Of a stretch of 64,000 bases of DNA, positions 1 through 11,082 are shown one piece after another. The stretch lies in the NCBI GenBank assembly GCA_948567375.1, contig OX419755.1:54020291-54084290 (forward strand), read 5' to 3'. A program made the position numbers and the translations under genes. The first letter of the stretch is position 1, and each line of letters opens with the position of its first letter. Origin of the DNA: Lunularia cruciata. Its lineage: Eukaryota; Streptophyta; Marchantiopsida; Lunulariales; Lunulariaceae. The notes beneath the pieces were generated by a model, which was not told the DNA's origin, searched no databases, and was given only the letters and a program-made list of their open reading frames with translations.

Positions 1-533
1 TAGTCAAGACCAAGTTATGGCAACCAAGGAATCAAACGGCTCAGCTAATTACATGGCTTCTTCTATATGTTTGGGCTTTCACATAGTTATTTCCAATTTG
101 GTGCATGATTTCAAGCCTCTCACAAACCAATCCAATGTTTCACTTTCCAATATTTTTGGAATCCACATTACTTTTTGATTTTGGAATTGAGTGATGTAGC
201 TCCTCATATAACCAATCCACTTTTGTTGTTTGTGTATTATTTCATCACTTGGAATCTCTCAATTATTGCACTATTGAATTCTTCTCATGTCAAGATTGGA
301 GTAGCAATTTACCATTGAGTGTTCTCCACTTAGAATTGCCACCATACTTTTGCCACTTAACTAATCTGCTTAAAGCTAAGAGAATTCATCTAAAAATTTT
401 GTAGATTTAAAATAACATTTTCACTTGAACACAAAATTCTCTACTGCACTTGGTACATTCTTGCATTCAAATACCTTTAGCTTTAAAAGTCAAATTCAAT
501 TGTCTCCTTCTCAAAATGCTACTCTCTCTACTT
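1..533 (-). pseudogene. Family A chromovirus gag, partial, cut by window edge
   Basis: This stretch is a decayed minus-strand copy of the gag found at 14021-15070. Shared blocks include the segment around 6-60 matching 14545-14600 and the segment around 280-300 matching 14845-14865. Gag would package element RNA in virus-like particles. No open frame survives; stops and indels are frequent. The protease and pol part would lie left of the window. It joins directly to a degenerate LTR A near 535, which is nested in the leader of this same element. Assignment is by similarity to the other A copies in the window, not to a named family. Confidence 0.6.
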
Positions 534-534
534 T

Positions 535-1805
535 CTACAAGACCAAGGAGAGAAATAACTGAATAGAAGATTGGAGTGAAATATCACATTGGGATTCTTG
601 AATGAGTGAAACCTTGAATGCCTAGCATGAGCTTGGGCTGTGGTATTTATAGGGAACATACAAGGGTCTTGGGGAGTTCTCAAGAAGCTTCATAAAATTT
701 ATCTTCTTAGAATGCAAGCTAAGCTAATCGCGAAGCTTCTCAAGAACCTTCCCGATTAGCTTCTCAAGAAACTTTAGAAGGAAGCTTCTGAAGAAGTTTT
801 CTTCTAAAAGATGCATACATGGAAAGTAAGCTAAGTGTAATACTCCAAAGACAAGAGAAGAGAGAAAACACAGATTGCACACTCAAACATTTGATGCCCC
901 AAGGGAGCACCTTCTCTTTATTATATAGACAAAGAGGATCTCCCCCAAGGAAGCTCCACCATAGAATTAGGGACACAGATAGGTGACATGTCAGCAAGCT
1001 CCACCCTTGGATTACTTACTTGGATGGGTGACATATCTGGTCTAGGTCCTATCTAGTTGGTCAAACAAGCTTTGACAGGAGGGAATCTTTTAGGGAATCT
1101 TCTTGTAGGAATCTTAGAATCACGTGAGTAAGGTACCGTTGGAAAGCTCTCAATGAGACAAAGTAGGGAGGAGGAAGGCCAATCTTTACTCCATTGGGGG
1201 AAACTGACACATTTTTTAGGCCTAATTCATCCGTTTAGGCCTCCGAAATTGCCTTCAAAGATTTCAAGCATATTTTGGTTCCTACTCTATTAGTAGAAGT
1301 CCCCTTTTGGTGATACCTCTTTCTGATCTGTTTAGTCCATCATGTGGAACATCCTTCCAGATGTTACCAAACAACTCTCACATTTAAATCATATGTCTAG
1401 CTATCGGTTCTAAGGTTCTCAAGTATATTTCGGTTTCTGCCCTATTAGTAGAAGTACTCTTTTGGTGATACTTCTATCTGATCTATTTTGACCATCCTGT
1501 ATAACATCATTCTAGATGTTACCAAACAGAATTTCACATCTAGATCATATGGTATTACACTAAGCTAGTTGGGAAGCTTCCTTCTATAAGCCATCTACTT
1601 GGGATGCAAGCTCAACTAACCAAGAAACTTCCCGATAAACTTGTTCCTAGAAGTTGCCTATTTGGCATACACATTACTTAATACTTGGAATCTACCAAGA
1701 AGATTCCTAGATATTTATATAATTCTTGTAATTCTAGGCTAATTTGGCCTACTTGCTACTCTTTTTAGTCTTGGCTAGCTCATCTAGAAACTCCATATTG
1801 TTACA
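535..1805 (-). mobile_element. Solo LTR of family A, nested in the leader of another A element
   Basis: Segments 535-835 and 1560-1805 together match LTR A at 15467-15889: a start like 'caagaccaaggagag', the inverted TATA region near 645 and the end 'ctccatattgttaca'. The copy is flanked by acttt (530-534) and acttg (1806-1810), a probable 5-bp target duplication with one difference. The sequence on either side is continuous leader when compared with 15060-15460. It is interrupted by a solo LTR B at 836-1559. Confidence 0.65.
836..1559 (-). mobile_element. Solo LTR of family B with target-site duplication CTAAG
   Basis: The 724-bp block begins TGTAATACTCC and ends GGTATTACA. It is flanked by perfect 5-bp repeats, ctaag at 831-835 and 1560-1564. 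A near-identical block lies at 17735-18476. Minus orientation is inferred from the related LTR at 40532-41133, whose primer site lies on its left, and from a minus-strand TATA-like motif (CTATATAATA) near 920. No internal region is present, so this is a solo LTR left by LTR-LTR recombination. It sits inside an LTR A and is therefore younger than it. Confidence 0.85.
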
Positions 1806-2147
1806 ACTTGCTCTTATGGTTGATTATCACATTCTTTCTTTTAACATTCAAGCAACATGCTCAATCTTTTACTGCATAGGCCTAATAACTTAGGGTAATA
1901 ACACTATGATGACTAATCTACCAAGATATCTACTTGCAATTATGTTAGTGAACACGTCTACCTCTCTCCATAGGTTACAATCTGAAGGATCAATGATTAA
2001 TTGGATAAGGTGATTGCATTTGGAAAATTTTACTCACAATATAAGATGATACTTTGCTACTACATATACACAACAATCCAATGGTTTGGGGAAAATACAT
2101 TTGGTGATCTATAGATTTCATCCATCCCATTCTTGCTTTGATGCCAA
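1806..2147 (-). other. 5' leader and primer-binding site of the family A element
   Basis: Untranslated leader matching 15110-15466 of the complete A element, including the stretch around 2080-2130. Positions 2136-2147 (ctttgatgccaa) are the complement of a degenerate initiator tRNA-Met primer site, immediately left of the LTR as expected for a minus-strand element. Confidence 0.7.
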
Positions 2148-2547
2148 TGTAAACGACCAAGGAGAGAAATAGGAATATAAAATATCAGAGTGTAAGATCA
2201 CATTAGAACTCTCCAGAGAGGTAAACTCCATATGCCTAGCTTGAACTTGGGCTTTGGTGGTAGTAGGCAACCTATGTACAAGGTTCCCTAGAAGCTTGCA
2301 AGGAAGTTCCTTCTAAAAGCTTCATTACTTGGACTGCAAGCTAAGCTAGCCATTTACTTTACATGCAAAGTAAGCTATCATTTATGTGGCATGCAAGCTA
2401 AAATAAATATCAACTTAGCATACATGTTACTCAACCCTAGAGGAAAGTTCTTGGAAGCTTCTCACCAAGATGCTTTATGGATGTTGTTAGAACATTCTTA
2501 AATGTGCTTGGCTATATTTAGCTTCTTCTAACTCCATATTTATTACA
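2148..2547 (-). mobile_element. 5' LTR of the leftmost family A element
   Basis: This 400-bp LTR begins TGTAAACGACC on the plus strand and ends at tattaca. It resembles 15467-15889 throughout, including the aagctt-rich middle. The adjacent primer site shows it is a 5' LTR of a minus-strand element whose gag begins at the window edge. Confidence 0.75.
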
Positions 2548-2988
2548 AATATGCATCATAATCATTACAGTTTGGACTTTGGGTTTAATTCAAGATAAGG
2601 GTGTTTAGAGATCAAGTTTTCATCATTTATTTACATTATTGAAACATAAAAAATCATCAATACAAAGTCATAATTTCAAATTTCAAATTATTGCTTTGTA
2701 AGACATGATAAATTTACAAGGTTATTGTAAAGTCTTTTGGTCAACTTTGGATTGTCATTAAGTTGAAGAGTCAGATACAAGTATTGTTAGATCTTTCTTA
2801 ATGCCGAACTCATCTTTAGCAAATATTTTATTAAATTTTAAATTTTAAAATGTTAAATTATTACTACTCTAATTGTACCTTATTTCCCCTAATAAGACAT
2901 GTACGCTTGTCTAGGTGGTATGTATATACCCATGTATCTGTATATATAATTCATTGTCACACAAGATTAATGAAAGCTCTATATGTGA

Positions 2989-3395
2989 TTTCTTTCATGT
3001 AAATAGCTTTTATAATAATGATAAATACCCAAAATGTTTCATTTAATATTATTGCAACATTTTGGGATTCAATTTAAAGTTTGGTAATGATTCTGAATAA
3101 ATGAAAATACTAGTGGTTTTAAAAACTTGACATATATTTGTATTCTCATGTACATTGTCTAATTTCATGATGTTTCTCATTTGTTTTGTGGATAGATGAT
3201 ATATTAAAAAAATAATAACACAAAATTAATGTCACAAAATTAATATATGAAATATGAAATTTCTTTCATGTACATAGCTTTTATCATAATACTAATTACC
3301 CTAGATATTTCATTTACTATTGCTGCAAAATTTTGGATTCAAGTTATAGTTTGGTAATGATTTTGAATAAATGAAAACACTAGTGGCTTTTTTAG
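2989..3395. repeat. Direct duplication of about 140 bp
   Basis: Segments about 2989-3128 and 3255-3395 are diverged direct copies. Both run from 'tttctttcatgta' through 'tttggtaatgatt' to 'aataaatgaaaa...actagtgg'. The period is about 267 bp. Confidence 0.7.
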
Positions 3396-5145
3396 TATTT
3401 GATAATGTAGATCTTTTCATGGACCTAAATATGAATTGATGGACTTAATTAAATTATGATTTCATATAGATTCAATAGCAAATAAATAAGTCTAGATATT
3501 TCTCTCATGCAATATTAATAATACATCTATGTCATAATTTCTTAATATGTTTGATTAAATAGAATTTTATTGGTCCTTCTTTTTCTCTGTATAAGATACT
3601 TGTTCTATACTTGTCTTCCAAGCCATACCATGATATTGAGGATTAATCATGTATGTTTAGATAAGTAAATAATATTATAGACCTCTTGTATGGTGAAAAG
3701 CATATTATCACATATTTTAAATGTTTTAATATACATGTGCTTTACATTTTAAGTTGTTCACCTTTCTTTTTCAATATACAAGTTTTATAATCTTACTCAA
3801 TATTGAAAGTACTACTTGAATTACTTAGTACAAATAGAAGTCCAATATTATGTACAACTTTATTCATGTGCATTAAGTACATTCTTCATTCTATCATTTA
3901 TGATCTACACTTAAGACAAATTTTGACTTTTGTTTATTGATATTTGAAGTACTCTCTCTAGGTTTCTAGGTTGATGCTTCTTGCATGAAGATATTAAGAG
4001 ATGTTAAATTATAAAGGTTATCAAGTATGAATTGATTTGATGAGTTTACATATTTTATTTATTTGACTTACATCCATCCATTACAATCTAGCTTTTAAAA
4101 CTAACTTTCAAAAATAAAATTTCTTCTACAAAAACCACTCATAATAAGCAAAAACCCACTCTATATTTATATTTGTAAAACATTCCTTTCTATGATTGTA
4201 TTTTCATTTGTCTTTAATAAAGAAAAAAACTTATAATTTTGTAAAACCTCAAATATATACATCAAGACCAAAATTCTATCTATTATATAATAATTTGTGG
4301 ATAAAAAAATAGAATATGCAAAGGTAAAAGCCATTCATGTACTTGTATCCATATTAGCAAGCACAAATTGCTTTAAAACTCAATAATTTTTTTGAGAAAT
4401 AAGTTTTATATATACATAAAAATTATATAATGAATTAAAAATATATAAAATTCTTGATCTATTTAAGCATTTAACACCTTGTCGGTCTCTTGACTGATTT
4501 CTCCTTGTAGGCAATTTAAATGAGAGCCTCTTTGAAATTAATGTTATTTTAATATCTCTCAAATCTCCAAAAAAAGGTATTATCCCCATCTTAGAAGCTA
4601 CTCCTTCTCAATAATCTAATGATGCATATCTTTAGTGTGCTGTCCATCTGTTGTGTTCTACTCTAAAATTTCAATTAAAATCTTTAACTGGTTCACACGA
4701 GATACAAAGCATACAATCATAAACCTTAGTTTTTAATAAATTAAGCAAGTTTAGGTGGTGTGTGCTTAAGGTAGCTTCACATAAATTTAGGCAATTTGAA
4801 GTAAATTTAGACAAAAGAATGGATTGAGGGATGCAGCATAAGAAAATCAAGAATTTTCAAGTAGAATTAGGAAAATATGGAAAATTTCAAGGAATAGATA
4901 TAAAGCAATTTAGATTCAAGTAGGTATAAGCAATTTAAGGAATGCTTGCGTACATATATGTAGATGCATAGATATGTGCATTAATGTAGTCTTAAGCATA
5001 TCAAAACCTCTATACAAGAAGATTTGGCAATTTTAAGCAATTTTAAGCAATTTTCTACATATTGAGGTATGCATTAACATGAGAAATAAAGAAAACTCAT
5101 TTTTTTCATGGTCTTATCAAAAGTGTAAATTAAAATGCAAGATCC

Positions 5146-5228
5146 TAATGGTTCCACACCTAATGGTTCAATCCTAATGGTTCCACACCTAATGGTTATG
5201 CAATGTTCCTAATGGTTCCACACCACAC
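5146..5228. repeat. Short tandem repeat of 'cctaatggttccacac'
   Basis: The phrase cctaatggttccacac or close variants recurs four to five times within about 80 bp. Confidence 0.7.
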
Positions 5229-6009
5229 ACACTTAGTAGACAAGTGCACTATACAAAGTGGAATACAATTTGCTCTTGAATAGAAATGTGCAGCACAACC
5301 ATAGGTGTCATATCATTATCAAATATCTAAAAATTATAATTTTTTCATAGAGTGTCATCTATTAATTAGCTTTACCTTAAAAAAATATTTTATTCTTAGA
5401 TAAACCATCATATCTATACCTCACCAATCAGTATGTGTTGCAATTTTTTTTTATAAAATAGTAGATATCAAAGCAATTTTAAGAGGATCAAGTTCTTTGC
5501 ATTCTTTGCATCATAGAAAGTGAATCCTAAAAAATTAATGAACATATTTATGATCATATTTATATTATATTCATTAAGATTTATGAATGTAAACCATTTT
5601 GAGAAGGTTCAAAATAGATGATCTTCTATGAAGTATATGCATCAAAATATGGCTTTTAAGCACATTTTGGACTTGTTTGTGAAAGAAATACCATTTTGAA
5701 GATGTAAATTAGACACCCATAATTGAGTGGAAATATTTTTAATAAATATATTATAGTTGAATTGGAATAGTGAAAATTAGTAGGAATAAAAAATAATTCC
5801 AAATTTATCTTGTTCATCCCCCCACAAAATTCTCTTTCAGTTAACAAATATATGTGAAACCTTTTCCTCAATAAAAAAATTTGCAACCTAACAACTCAAT
5901 ATGAGAATGTAAAATTTGGTCTATTTTTGAGAATGTAAAATTTTCAAAAATACATCGAAGTTGTTAAAAAATGAGAATGGTTCATGGAAGGTAATTCAAC
6001 TATTAGTCA

Positions 6010-6144
6010 GTTGTTAATATGAGTAGCTATTTTATTTAATCTAATTATGAGAGAGTTGTTAATGTGAGTAGCTATTTTATTTAATCTAATTATAAGACAG
6101 TTGTTAATGTGAGTAGCTTCTTTACTTAATCTAATTATGCTCAT
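6010..6144. repeat. Three tandem copies of a 45-bp unit
   Basis: Units start with gttgttaat at 6010, 6055 and 6100 and include gtgagtagct and ttaatctaatta. Spacing is exactly 45 bp, with few differences between copies. Confidence 0.8.
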
Positions 6145-6279
6145 AATTAGTATAAATTATTACAATAATAAATACTACAAATTTATCCTAACTTGTATTT
6201 TTATATGGATCATCTTGAAAGAAGTAGAACTAAGAGTAAAAGACTAAAATTAATTATATCCCAAAGAAGTAGTATATGT

Positions 6280-7083
6280 CACAAAGAAAGATTAAGGACT
6301 TTGATTCTATATTGACTACTTATGGTCTCAATAAACAAACTATGAAGAATGTGTATCTTTTTTCCTCAAATTGATGACTTGTTGGATCAATTGAGTGGAG
6401 CTCAATACTTCTCGATTTGGATCTTTGAAGCAACTTTTTGCATATTCCAATTGATGGAGAAGATGTGTAGAAGACTACTTTTTGTACAAGGTATGGGCAT
6501 TTTGAATGGATGCTTTTACGTTTTTTGCTCACTAATGCTCAAGTGTTCTTCATGGATCAAATGCATTGAGTATTAGTTGTGCTATTGGATCAATAAGTGG
6601 TAGTGTCCTTGGATGAAATTTTTATTATAGTAAAATGGAGGTAAAACATAAGAACCACATCCAAGAAGTCTTGAGAAGACTATGACAATGAAGTTCTACT
6701 ACAAGAAGTCCAAGTGCACCTTTTGGCAAAAGGAATTTACCTTCTTGGGCCATAAGGTTTCAGTGAAGAGGATCAAAATAGAGGAGGAGAAAATCAAGGC
6801 CATTACTGATTGGTCTACTCCTAAGGATTCCATAAAAGTTCAAGGATTCAATGGATTGCCACAAATTTTACTAATGGTTCATCAATTATTTTGCTCATGT
6901 TTACACCATTAACTAACCTCTTGGAGAGAACAATCAACTTCAAATGGAATACCAAGCAAAAAGATGCATTCAAGAAGCTTTAAGATATGGTGTCTTCACA
7001 ACACATCCTCTCATCATATGATCCTTAACTACTTTATGTGGTTGATTTTGATACTTCTAATCTTGTAGTTGGATTTTTGTTGT
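6280..7083 (+). pseudogene. Chromovirus G reverse transcriptase, 5' part of a split pol
   Basis: Plus-strand pieces read as Ty3 reverse transcriptase: a GLNKQTMKN-like block near 6330, PFPxIDDLLDQLSGAQYFS near 6357-6415, and the thumb/connection region (KSKCTFWQKEFTFLGHKVS) at 6700-6760. The start of RNase H (VDFDTSNLVVGFLLLQ) runs to 7083. The frame is broken many times and no catalytic YxDD was found intact. The copy stops at the inserted A element (7084-15889) and resumes at 15890, within RNase H. Flanking gttgt (7079-7083) and gttgc (15890-15894) are the target duplication, which proves the two halves belong together. Confidence 0.75.
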
Positions 7084-7434
7084 TGCAAAAGACCTAGACC
7101 AAGGAGAGAAATAGGAGAGTGGAATCTCACATTGGGACACTTATGTGTGGGAAAACTCCAAATGCCTAGCATGAGCTTCAGCTTTGGTATTTATAGGTAG
7201 CATACAAGGCCCGTGAGAAGCTTCTCAAGAAGCTTGCTTCTAGAAGCTGTCTACTTGGCGTGCAAGCTAAGCTAGTTGGAAGCTTCTAGAAGCTACCGGC
7301 TTGGGGTGCAAGTTAAGAGTCAGGAAGCTTCCCAAGAAGCTTCCCAGATGCTTCTAGAATATTTTGGGCTAACTTGGCTTATTCTCTACTTTGTTAGCCT
7401 TACTAATTACGCCGCTAAACTCCATATTGTTACA
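7084..7434 (-). mobile_element. 3' LTR of the family A element
   Basis: Plus-strand start TGCAAAAGACC and end CTCCATATTGTTACA, so the element-sense LTR begins TGTAACAATATGGAG. At 351 bp it is shorter than its partner at 15467-15889, which holds extra aagctt-rich sequence. An element-sense TATA-like motif lies near 7188-7197. Confidence 0.85.
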
Positions 7435-7447
7435 TATTCCCCCACTG
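7435..7447 (-). other. Polypurine tract of the family A element
   Basis: Read on the minus strand this is AGTGGGGGAATA, directly before the LTR start. This is the expected plus-strand DNA primer for a Ty3-type element. Confidence 0.7.
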
Positions 7448-7454
7448 CTAGTTG

Positions 7455-9235
7455 GTGACATCCTTGTTGCCATTGAAGCTTCAAACTCCTGGATGGTTGT
7501 TTGCACATTTTGGAGGTGAGAAAGAGGTTCCCATGTGGCATCATGAAGGGGATATCTTTCCAAAAGACCTTGTACTTCGTATGTTGTTGATGTCCTTGTT
7601 GAATGTGGCGACGTGCAAGGATACAATCAACTTTGTACTCCTCATGATCATTGATAGGGATGGGAAGAGGAGGAGGTTGGACACAAGAGAAACAAGAAGA
7701 TGGGTTAGGAACAAAGGGTTTTAACTTGGAAATGTGAAAGACAAGGTGGATGCGCATATGACAAGGTAAGGCAAGTGGATAAGCAACAAGAGAGATGATT
7801 TGGGTGACATCAAAGGATCCTATCCAATTAAGGGCAAGTTTAAGAACTTGGGTATCAAGTGGGAAGGGTAGGTTACTAGAGGATAACATGACTTTATCAC
7901 TGACTTCAAAGGTGAGATCACGATGATGGTGGTCCGCATATTATTTTTGATGATTCTAAGCAACAAGGAGATGAAATTTTGCTTGTTGGAGAGGTTGGGA
8001 TATGGTGGTCAAGAAGGTTGAAGTATGAGGGACCTGAGATGGATGAGGAGCAAGAAGAGAATCTAGAACAAACAGATCTTGGCCAAAATTGAGAAAGAAA
8101 GGAGAAAATCTGGTGCTTGCCTATTTGGAATTACTATAGGTAAATTTTGCAATTGCAATACATTCATCCCAATTGATATGATGGACATTGATGAGTGCAT
8201 ACAACATATACTCCAAGGTATGATTTGCACATTTGGTTTGTCCATCAGTTTGAGGATGATAGGCCATAAACAAAGCAAGCTTGGTGCCAAGTATCTGGAA
8301 GAGTGCTTGCCAAAACTTCTCGGTGAATCAAAGATCACGGTTGGCGATGAGTACATGTGGCATCCTATGATGCTTGAAGACATTGTCAAAGTAGATTTGC
8401 GCTAAGGTTGGAGCATCCAAAATATCAAAGGTTGGTGCCAAGTGGATTTTCTTACTAAGCTTATCCACAAACACCATGATTGTTGTGTGTCCTTGCTTTG
8501 TCTTGAGCAAGGATGTGATGAGATCCAAGTTCACATCTTCCCATTGAGCGGATGGAATGGGGAGTGGTTAAAGGAGTCCACTCGGCTTTTGGTTGTTGGT
8601 CTTGTTATATTGGTAGTTCTTGCACAATTGAACAAACTCTCAAATATCTTGTGTCATGTTGGGCCACCACTATCGGCATTGTACTCATGGATCTTGTCCA
8701 TACCATGTGACCAACTATTTGTAAATCATGGGCTTCTTGAAGGCGCACAAGTCGGAGATCACCTTTGGTTGGAACATAAATCTGGTCCTCATGGAATAGA
8801 AGGCCTTCCTTAAAGGAGAAGGTGTTGTACTCCTTGTTGCATGTTGTAAGACAACCATGTACTATTTGGAAGAAGGGATCTTATTGTAAAGTTGATCAAA
8901 ACTCATGTTGGGGTCAATTGCACCATTGTAATTGCTGCCGTGATGAGAGGAAGAGACTTCAAATCAGGTCATCATGATGTAGCATTAAGGATGACATGGA
9001 ACCAACTTGGTTTGGACTCAAGTTTGATGTCGAACAATTGGAGTTGTTCCTCCCATCGATGATGTTAACTCTTCATGTGTTCCAAGTGTAAGATCTGCAA
9101 CAATGGTTTGTGATCAATTTGCATGATCACTTGTTTCTCCAAGAGATAATGCCTCTTTACCTTGGTGGCATATACCATTGCAAGTTGTTCTTGATCCCAA
9201 GTAGAGTAGTTTCTTTCAGCCATTGTCGTTGGGAA
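7455..9235 (-). pseudogene. Family A pol 3' part: RNase H end, integrase, chromodomain
   Basis: Read leftward from 9235: RNase H motifs (AERNYSTWDQEQLAMVYA; DHKPL) at about 9235-9060, then integrase pieces. The catalytic core block TTIMVFVDKLSKKIHLAP lies near 8430-8480, and YHPQTDGQ-like coding near 8230-8260. A C-terminal region follows (7690-7890, with MRIHLVFHISKLKPFVPNP) and then a chromodomain-like segment (EYKVDCILARRHIQ...KYKVFWKDIP) near 7520-7660. The chromodomain would direct integration to modified chromatin, as known for chromoviruses. Several frames are needed, so the gene is dead. Confidence 0.8.
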
Positions 9236-9910
9236 AATAGCCCATGCATACTATGGATAACATTTGGTGTGAAGGTTTTGTTTTCTTGTGTAGCAATGAC
9301 TTTGGGTATTTTTTAGTTATTGTGTCTTGGCAATATTCTTCATGCTACTATGAGGTCGGAAGTTTTGTTAATTTTTTTTGAGCTTGAAAGCTCAAAGTGA
9401 GGCATAAACTCAAGATTATTTATTAGTTTGCATGAAAATGGGAGTTCTTTTGGAGTTACACATTCTGTGGGCTTAGATTTATGCTGCACAAGCTCAAGAC
9501 TATTTTTTTAAGGATACTAGGGTCTTAAAAGCAATTTTTTATCATTTCAGGAAATGCTTCAAGATATCTTGCATAAAAATAGTGCCATTGGAAGAAGTGA
9601 CAAAGAAGGAAGAGTTTAAGAAGAAGGGTTTTGACGGAATACTTTTGGCTGATATTGCTGATGACAAGGGAGTTAATAAGGTAGAGAAAAATATTTTGGG
9701 AGATCTTGTGAAGGGAAGCAAAGGAATTTTTTTTCTGAAGGAAAGGGCCAATGAAGGAGCTGACAGGGAACTTTCTTGAGAGAGTTGCACTTTGAGAGGG
9801 ACAGGAAGGAGTGAGCTCTGGAGGGAGGTAACAAGAAATGAAAGGATCAAAAGGGAAGGATAGTGAAGAGAGAGGGAGAACAATGGAGAGTTAGGCAAGA
9901 ATACTCTTCG

Positions 9911-10033
9911 TGAAGTGGCAAAGAAGGAATTGACATGGAGGAATACTTCAGGAAATGGCAGAGAAGGAATTGATAGGCAAGTTTACTCTTTAGAAAGTGG
10001 CAGAGAAGGAATTGACAGGGAGGTATCTTCAAG
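9911..10033 (+). repeat. Three copies of a 41-42-bp purine-rich unit
   Basis: Units contain gtggcaaagaaggaattgac or close variants at about 9911, 9952 and 9994, inside the unidentified insertion. Confidence 0.65.
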
Positions 10034-10910
10034 AAGTGATAGGAAAGATCAAAGGGAAGTAATAGGGAGGGAATAGTCAGGAATGATCAAAAGGTGGGGA
10101 CAATGAAGAAAATAAAAGAGCCAAGAATAGTGAGGAATCAAGGATTAAAGGAGAAGATAAGGACAAAGAGAATCAAAATGTGTTGGGAGAAACAAGGGAT
10201 AGAGGGTTCCATTTTTCTTATTTGGTGCATAATCAGGCTGTGGATTTATCTGAGAGGTGTAGGAGGAGGGAGATCTTTCAAAGGAAGTGACAGGGTAGGA
10301 CAGGGAACAAGAGACTTCAAAGGAGAGTGCAAGAGAGGAACGGTGTGACAAGACTATGAGAGTGATTCTAAAGGAGAAAGAAGAAATGTTTTTTTTGAAA
10401 GGAATAGTGTAGGCCTGGGGAACAGGAAAAGAAGAGGAGAAAGAAAAGAACTCAAGAGAAGAAAAGGGCTACACAGGGGCTGAAGAATTTCCTGAGGAAC
10501 AGCTCATGACCTTGAGAATCCAGATAGGGAGAGGAAAGAGCATTTTTAAGAAGGGAGTCACAAGACAGAATGGCAGAAGAAACCTTTGAGAGAAAGAGGG
10601 GTTTTGGAGAATCAAGAAGAGATCAAGAAATTAAGGGTCTGGATAGGAGAATCCTTTGAGGGGAAGGTCTAGACTGAGAAAGGAATCTCAAAAATGTTTG
10701 ACATGATAGGAATTGAGGGTGATCAGTAGAAGAGAAGGGGTTTAGATGTGCAGGAACCTTGAGAGTCTAGGCAGAGAGATTGCACAGAGGAAACTAGAAT
10801 GTGAAGGCTGAACCATAGGCTGAACCAAGAATCCATAGGAGAGAAGGTGTCTCAAAGGAAGGATTAAGGCTATGCAAAATCCTTGAAAATCTTGACAAAG
10901 TAGGGTACAA

Positions 10911-11082
10911 TTTTTTGAGGGAAATTGGTAGTGTGAGGTCTGAAGTGTTTGGCTGTAGGGTAAAATTTTTTGAGTGAAATTGGCAATGCTAAGGTCTGAA
11001 GTGTATGGCTGTAGGAGGGAGTAGTTTTTAGGAAAAATTGGCAATGCTAAAGTTCAGAAGTGTCTGGCTGCAGAGAAAACCT
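10911..11082 (+). repeat. Three copies of a unit of about 60 bp
   Basis: The pattern 'tttttgag.gaaattgg', then 'gtctgaagtgt', then 'tggctgtagg' repeats with start points near 10911, 10965 and 11025. Copies are diverged. Confidence 0.65.

Larger units (their letters stand above)
2548..6279. other. AT-rich stretch with no recognised gene
   Basis: About 3.7 kb of AT-rich sequence with frequent stops in all frames. I recognise no coding domain, LTR or RNA gene. Three repeat patches are listed separately. It may be old, unrecognisable transposon or true intergenic sequence. Confidence 0.6.

Noticed and set aside
4380-5886. Short frames of 69-76 codons in the AT-rich left region
   Set aside because: No motif, no conservation and chance length for such sequence.
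5990-6150. Regular 45-bp repeats considered as a CRISPR-like array
   Set aside because: The units are contiguous with no unique spacers, and the context is a plant nuclear genome.
9542-10351. Frames of 60-118 codons in the purine-rich insertion
   Set aside because: Their composition (Ser/Leu/Pro on one strand, Lys/Glu/Gly on the other) follows base bias and tandem repeats.
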